Below, in pieces: positions 6,982 through 10,963 of a stretch of DNA of 10,963 nucleotides (position 1 is the first letter of the stretch; every line of letters starts with the position of its first letter). The stretch spans positions 1 through 10,963 of the forward strand of contig CAZHBJ010000115.1 in assembly GCA_964530445.1 (NCBI GenBank), written 5' to 3'. The position numbers and the translations under genes were made by a program. Under the pieces are notes generated by a model that had not been told where the DNA came from, ran no database searches, and saw only the letters and a program-made list of their open reading frames with translations. The DNA is from FEN-1297 sp964530445 (lineage in GTDB: Bacteria > Bacteroidota > Ignavibacteria > Ignavibacteriales > Ignavibacteriaceae).

Positions 6982-8586
6982 TTAAGCTGCTTTTATTTTA
7001 AATCCCTTTATCATCCATTTTTTTGCAAGTATTAATGCAATAGGACTTATAATTGCTATAAAGGCATAAATGAGCCACATAATTTGACTTCTCTCCGGCA
7101 AACCTAATTTTGGTTCGGGAACATAAGTGGCTATAAAATATCCGGAATATAACCCGGTTATTAATTTGGTTAAAAACCAGGGCAGCTGACCAATACCCAT
7201 GTAAGCACCAACTTTTCCTTCCGGGGCAATTTCGGCAATCCACTGCAGGAACCTCGGCTGCCACATAGCTTCACCAATCGCAGCGACTAAGACATATGTT
7301 AAAAAAAGATAAACATTTGGTCCGATTGCCAGTAAGAAAGTAGGTAATGCCATAACAAAAGTACCGTAAATCATCATCTTATAAACATCAGCCTTTGCAG
7401 TTAAGCCGGCAACCAACGGAGCCAATATAAAAATCAATACCGGATTTATATTTGAGAATAATTCAAAATAAGAACTGACGGTTGTTCCGGCAAATGCTCT
7501 ATCAAGGTAATATGGAATTGTCAGCCAGTTATGTGCAAAAAGTGTTTGAACCGGAATTAATATGAAAATAAAAAACACAAATCTTTTATCTCTAAACGGG
7601 TGGTCTGGCCTGTGCCTTAAAAATTCATACACGGAAATAATAAACAATACTATTCCAAGAATTAAAAAAGAAAATTTTACTGTTTCCGTTACTTTCAAAT
7701 AATTTGATGAATCGAGAGATAAAATAAATGAGACAAAGAGAGATAAAGCTAAAACCGAATAAACAATAACCGGTAAATTATTGATTTGTTTCTTTTCAGG
7801 TTTCGGTTTATTTGCTTCTTCTTCAACATCTTTATTAGAAGCCTTGAGTGATGCTTCATAAGCTTTCTTATCCGCATTTTTTGTAATTAATACTATTGTA
7901 ATAATTAAAGATATTGCCGTTAAAAAAACATAAACCCAAAATACTGCTGCAAGCCCATTGGGAGGAAAAGTTTTAGACATATCATGGCGAACAAGCGGAG
8001 AAATGAATCCTGAGAAAAAAGCTCCCAAATTCATTAACCCGTAAATAGCACCGTAAGCTATGGGGGCAGTTTTCGGAGTTGTATATCTTTTTACACCGGC
8101 ATAAGCGGCGGGTTGGTAAAGTCCGTAACCTATTACAATAAAAAATAGTCCCAATATTAGGACAAAAAACATCGGGCTCAAAAATCCATTGTCGAAAGGG
8201 ATTGTATTTGATAACGCAACCAAGACCCTCCCTATGACCATAGACATGAATGCTAAAATTAACGATGCACGCACACCGATTTTATCGGAATAACCTCCAA
8301 GCACAACCATTGCAAGAGTAATTCCCCCGGTTACAAAACTGTAAACCCAACCGGCTTGTAAATCCGATAGGCCCACGTTTTCGGAGCAAAACTTTCCTAG
8401 TACAGTTAATATTCCGAAATAAACGAGACCTTCTATAACATAAGGTACATTTACTCCCCAAAGCGCCCGTGGTGCTTTTACAAATGCGACAAAAGTTTCT
8501 CCTAGCTCTTTAAAAGCATCTTTAAATATTTCCGAAATATTTTTGTCCTTGGTTTCTTCTTTTTGAACACCGGTGGTTTCAGGCAT
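6982..8586 (-). CDS. POT/PTR2-like MFS transporter
   Basis: A 534-residue inner-membrane protein of the major facilitator superfamily, probably with 14 helices. PYVIEGLVYFG (48-58) occupies the position of the POT signature, and GGYSDKIGVR (97-106) is the MFS loop 2-3 motif. NPVLIFILAP (381-390) and GEAMWQPRFLQWIAEIAP (438-455) match conserved stretches of proton-coupled oligopeptide transporters. Between the six-helix bundles are a charged cytoplasmic linker (about 236-270) and two extra helices (about 271-291 and 303-322), as in bacterial POTs. The POT E-x-x-E-R proton-coupling motif is not intact: only Glu52 is recognisable and the Arg is replaced. The substrate may therefore not be a di/tripeptide, or coupling may differ. 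The gene follows a methyltransferase gene by 30 bases. Confidence 0.8.
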   Translation of the reverse strand: MPETTGVQKEETKDKNISEIFKDAFKELGETFVAFVKAPRALWGVNVPYVIEGLVYFGILTVLGKFCSENVGLSDLQAGWVYSFVTGGITLAMVVLGGYSDKIGVRASLILAFMSMVIGRVLVALSNTIPFDNGFLSPMFFVLILGLFFIVIGYGLYQPAAYAGVKRYTTPKTAPIAYGAIYGLMNLGAFFSGFISPLVRHDMSKTFPPNGLAAVFWVYVFLTAISLIITIVLITKNADKKAYEASLKASNKDVEEEANKPKPEKKQINNLPVIVYSVLALSLFVSFILSLDSSNYLKVTETVKFSFLILGIVLFIISVYEFLRHRPDHPFRDKRFVFFIFILIPVQTLFAHNWLTIPYYLDRAFAGTTVSSYFELFSNINPVLIFILAPLVAGLTAKADVYKMMIYGTFVMALPTFLLAIGPNVYLFLTYVLVAAIGEAMWQPRFLQWIAEIAPEGKVGAYMGIGQLPWFLTKLITGLYSGYFIATYVPEPKLGLPERSQIMWLIYAFIAIISPIALILAKKWMIKGFKIKAA

Positions 8587-8590
8587 AAGT

Positions 8591-8595
8591 TCTCC
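8591..8595 (-). promoter_or_regulatory. Ribosome binding site of the POT-like gene
   Basis: GGAGA on the minus strand ends four bases before the ATG of the transporter gene. It is the clearest Shine-Dalgarno-like site in the reverse block and supports the chosen start at 8586. Confidence 0.55.
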
Positions 8596-8616
8596 ATTTA
8601 ATTTTCGTTTTAAAAA

Positions 8617-9228
8617 CTACCTTGCCATAACAATATGAGATGTTAACGGATGATTTTTTATCTCTTTTATAATTTCAAAATTATTTTCTTTTATAAGTGA
8701 AGAAATTCCGCCGTTATGCACAAACGATTTATAATTTTTATAATGGTCTCTACCCGCAGCAAACTCTACAACTTCATTTAATAAATTCCATACCCCTCTA
8801 ACTCTGGGGACAAGATAATCACCGATAATAATTTTATCAGCAATTTCATTTATTGTTCTTAAAAAATTTTTTCTTTCATTCACGGGGATTTCATGAATTA
8901 CATAAGTTATAACAGCATAATCAAACCGCCGATTATTTTTTATTAATTCTTCGGAACTTCCGTGAATAAACTCAATATTATCCAAATGAGTTTTGTTCGG
9001 ATTATTTAAAGCGGTTTTGATATTTTTTGAAGAAAGGTCTATCCCTGTAACGGATTTGCATTTGCCAGCTAGTTGAAATTCTAGCCTGCCTGTACCGCAG
9101 CCGATATCTACAACCGAACTATTGTTGTCAATTAATGACGAAATAAGTCTAAACATCGTATCCTGGTTGGGAGCGATCAGTTTATCGTAAAACCAGCCGT
9201 CGTACCAATGCTTCTTATCGAACTGCAT
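8617..9228 (-). CDS. Class I SAM-dependent methyltransferase
   Basis: A 203-residue cytoplasmic enzyme with a canonical SAM site: motif I VVDIGCGTG (39-47) and Asp64 in GIDLS (62-66). FDYAVITYVIHEIP (102-115) is the motif II/III region, with His-Glu as in UbiE-like families. An aromatic N-terminal segment, HWYDGWFYDKLIAPNQD (7-23), precedes the fold and is probably the substrate lid. The C-terminal part (about 140-203) also lies outside the core. The acceptor cannot be assigned; quinone-type, lipid or small-molecule methylation are possible. It leads the reverse cluster with the POT-like transporter 30 bases downstream, so the two are probably co-transcribed. GGGG four bases before the ATG may serve as its ribosome site. 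It is not obviously a close paralogue of the forward-strand methyltransferase at 4996. Confidence 0.85.
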   Translation of the reverse strand: MQFDKKHWYDGWFYDKLIAPNQDTMFRLISSLIDNNSSVVDIGCGTGRLEFQLAGKCKSVTGIDLSSKNIKTALNNPNKTHLDNIEFIHGSSEELIKNNRRFDYAVITYVIHEIPVNERKNFLRTINEIADKIIIGDYLVPRVRGVWNLLNEVVEFAAGRDHYKNYKSFVHNGGISSLIKENNFEIIKEIKNHPLTSHIVMAR

Positions 9229-9334
9229 TATTCCCCGATTTAATCATACAATAAAATATAATTCAATAATTATAAATATAATTTTTAACCCTTTCCCCTG
9301 TTTTTATAACTGTAAACTTAACTTAATCCTGCAA

Positions 9335-9356
9335 TAATTAAAATACGTTTTAATTA
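9335..9356. terminator. AT-only hairpin over the hydrolase stop codon (weak terminator candidate)
   Basis: The arms taattaaaa (9335-9343) and ttttaatta (9348-9356) form a 9-bp stem with the loop TACG. The hydrolase stop (9350-9352, minus strand) is inside it. There are no G-C pairs in the stem, so it is weak. It could end the upstream transcript, or may simply reflect AT-rich composition. The rest of the gap to 9229 is AT-rich and no promoter was recognised with confidence. Confidence 0.3.
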
Positions 9357-10246
9357 ATGTTTTGCAGACAGCTTGCTTTTAAGAATCTCTCAAATTCATT
9401 TCTCTTATATATAACATAATTATGCGGAAGATCTGTAAAAATAAAGATCAATCTGTTATTAGCTAAATCGAAACGAGTAACATTATTTTCATTGTTAAAA
9501 GAAATAAAAGGAATTCCCCATCCTTTTAAATCGGCAATAAGTTTTTCAGTCTCCTGCTTAGTTCCGCCATGCTGTGTGTAAATATCTATTAATTTTCCGT
9601 TGTAATTATCGAACCAGTGAATAAATTTTTCTTTATCTGCATACAATGCATCAAATATATATACTTCTTTTATATATTTAGTCAAACCGCCTCTCATCAA
9701 TATATAAGCCATAACTCTGAACCCGCCGCTGTGCCCGGATAAAATTATTTTACCGATTTTTTCATTCGAAATTACTTTTCTTGCATACAAAGTATCCATT
9801 AGTTCATTGATAAATCTTTTGAAACCGTTTGTTTCTTCTAATTTACCGCCGTATGAATCCGGAACATTCACTGCACCTCCCGGCACTATAAGCAGAGCAT
9901 TTTTGCCGCTCTCAACAAACTGTTTAACTAAATTATACTGAGCAAAAGTGCTGTCCACATTATTATTCCACCCATGAAAATGTATTACTAAATTTATCGA
10001 ACTACCGGATTTAAATCCTTTGGGAATAAATACTGCAACAGTGCTGTCCATGTAATGATCTTTAGCTGAATAAAAAGTACTGTCGTAAGTATGACCGTTT
10101 GCCCTTCCGGTATCCGGGAAGGATGCGTTGTGAAGATGAGTTATGACCATTTTACCGTACCGGGAATACCGGGTTGATAAACTTTGAGAAAATATGTTCC
10201 CGAAATACAAAAAGGTGAAAATTAAAGTTACTTTTAAAAAATTCAT
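9350..10246 (-). CDS. Secreted alpha/beta hydrolase (esterase-like), exact substrate unknown
   Basis: A 298-residue protein with an N-terminal signal peptide (about 1-20, ending IFSQS), so it is probably periplasmic or outside the cell. The alpha/beta-hydrolase elements are in the expected order: HFHGWNNN (89-96) as the oxyanion-hole loop, GHSGG (171-175) as the nucleophile elbow with Ser173, Asp199 in IFDALY as the likely acid, and His275 in DLPHNYV as the likely catalytic base. Length is normal for a single-domain enzyme. Family relatives act as esterases, lipases or peptidase-like hydrolases; nothing here chooses between them. The ATG is preceded by a purine-rich AGAAGAGA. It follows the cystathionine gamma-synthase-like gene by 28 bases, suggesting co-transcription, though no biochemical link between a secreted hydrolase and that cytoplasmic enzyme is apparent. 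Confidence 0.78.
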   Translation of the reverse strand: MNFLKVTLIFTFLYFGNIFSQSLSTRYSRYGKMVITHLHNASFPDTGRANGHTYDSTFYSAKDHYMDSTVAVFIPKGFKSGSSINLVIHFHGWNNNVDSTFAQYNLVKQFVESGKNALLIVPGGAVNVPDSYGGKLEETNGFKRFINELMDTLYARKVISNEKIGKIILSGHSGGFRVMAYILMRGGLTKYIKEVYIFDALYADKEKFIHWFDNYNGKLIDIYTQHGGTKQETEKLIADLKGWGIPFISFNNENNVTRFDLANNRLIFIFTDLPHNYVIYKRNEFERFLKASCLQNIN

Positions 10247-10274
10247 AAGTTTTCTCTTCTATTAAATGAAAAAT

Positions 10275-10963
10275 TTAAAATGATAATGCCTGGTCAAGGT
10301 CGTCGATTAAATCACGCGGATGTTCCAATCCTATTGATAAGCGAAGAAGATTTTGCGGAGTTTTTGTTCCTTCTCCTTCAATCGATGCACGATGTTCGAT
10401 TAAGCTTTCAGGTCCTCCTAGACTGGTTGCTCTTGTAAATAGTTTGACTCTTGACGCCGCTTTCATTGCATCCTCTTTGCTTCCTTTAACTTCGAAGGAA
10501 ATCATTCCACCGTACAGCTTCATTTGAGTTGATGCAAGCGAATGACCAGGGTGCTTCGGCAAGCCGGGATAATAGACTTTAGAAACAGCTTTATGTTTAT
10601 TAAGAAACTCGGCAATCTCCATTGCACATTCCGATTGAGCGTGAATTCTAACAGGCAATGTTTGAATTCCTCTTAATGTTAGCCAGCATTCAAACGGAGA
10701 AGGCACTGCGCCGCCTGTTTTTTGTATTTCACTTATTCTTTGGAATAATTCATCGTTAACTTTTGAAACGACTGCTCCGCCTAAAACATCACTATGTCCG
10801 CCTAAGTATTTTGTTGTTGCATGTAATATCAAATCGACTCCAAAATCAAAAGGAGATTGAAGTACAGGAGTTGCCCAGGTATTATCACAAACAACAACGG
10901 CACCTGCATTATGAACTAAATCCGAAACTTTTTTTAAATCAATAATTTTTAATAAAGGATTGG
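10275..10963 (-). CDS. Cystathionine gamma-synthase/lyase-family PLP enzyme, 5' end cut by window edge
   Basis: The last 229 codons of a trans-sulfuration enzyme of the Cys/Met metabolism PLP family. The frame is open to the window edge, so the ATG at 10832 is internal, not the start. Visible motifs, numbered from the first whole codon, are: NPLLKI (1-6), VVCDNTWATP (23-32) with the PLP-contacting Asp26, ATTKYLGGHSD (48-58) with the PLP Schiff-base Lys51, and near the C-terminus GGPESLIEHRAS and LLRLSIGLEHP. The family makes or breaks cystathionine, or makes methionine precursors with other sulfur donors; synthase, gamma-lyase and related activities cannot be separated from this part. About 150 N-terminal residues are missing, judging by the usual 380-400. 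The hydrolase gene follows 28 bases later on the same strand. Confidence 0.9.
   Translation of the reverse strand, partial: NPLLKIIDLKKVSDLVHNAGAVVVCDNTWATPVLQSPFDFGVDLILHATTKYLGGHSDVLGGAVVSKVNDELFQRISEIQKTGGAVPSPFECWLTLRGIQTLPVRIHAQSECAMEIAEFLNKHKAVSKVYYPGLPKHPGHSLASTQMKLYGGMISFEVKGSKEDAMKAASRVKLFTRATSLGGPESLIEHRASIEGEGTKTPQNLLRLSIGLEHPRDLIDDLDQALSF

Noticed and set aside
6998..7264. 88-codon reverse open frame inside the POT-like transporter gene
   Set aside because: It is an alternative frame of a well-supported gene and has no independent start signal or domain.
10832..10832. ATG/TTG region at 10832 as start of the PLP enzyme
   Set aside because: The reading frame and family similarity (NPLLKI, VVCDNTWATP) continue upstream to the window edge, so the gene is cut by the edge, not started here.
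10763..10945. 60-codon forward open frame near the right edge
   Set aside because: It lies antisense to the conserved PLP-lysine region of the cystathionine gamma-synthase-like gene and shows no recognisable protein features.

Overview
The window looks like chromosomal DNA from an AT-rich member of the Bacteroidota/Ignavibacteriota (FCB) group; by eye about one third is G+C. The evidence is a SusC-like TonB receptor architecture (carboxypeptidase-regulatory-like domain, plug, barrel), short Bacteroidota-style signal peptides ending in SQS or FPQN, many start codons with weak or no Shine-Dalgarno sequence, and a MauE/DoxX-type redox membrane protein. The lineage is inferred; there is no rRNA or marker gene to fix it.

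Layout. Bases 1-203 hold no gene but carry three inverted repeats, including a perfect 10-bp-stem hairpin. A forward block follows: a PF11449-type putative heavy-metal transporter (204-1037), a TonB-dependent receptor (1073-3457), an EamA-type membrane transporter (3481-4356), an AT-rich gap containing an inverted array of degenerate hexamers, then a tightly coupled OsmC-family / SAM-methyltransferase pair (4559-4993, 4996-5613). A convergent intergenic region (5614-5847) holds four short stem-loops with different but self-complementary stems and a shared three-base loop, two in each orientation. The rest is a reverse block. Read in its direction of transcription it is: a cystathionine gamma-synthase-like PLP enzyme cut by the right edge (10963-10275), a secreted alpha/beta hydrolase (10246-9350), a second SAM methyltransferase (9228-8617), a POT-like MFS transporter (8586-6982), and a MauE/DoxX-thioredoxin fusion (6909-5848).

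How they may work together. The first two genes are 35 bases apart and could be a metal-handling unit, with the TonB receptor in the outer membrane and the two-repeat transporter in the inner membrane. The OsmC protein and the MauE-thioredoxin fusion both depend on cysteine redox chemistry, but they are on opposite strands and nothing directly links them. The other genes look like ordinary metabolism and transport. I see no phage, CRISPR, toxin-antitoxin, defence or transposase genes. The most unusual material is non-coding: the covarying stem-loop array at 5630-5821, the inverted hexamer array at 4384-4458, and the hairpin cluster at the left edge.
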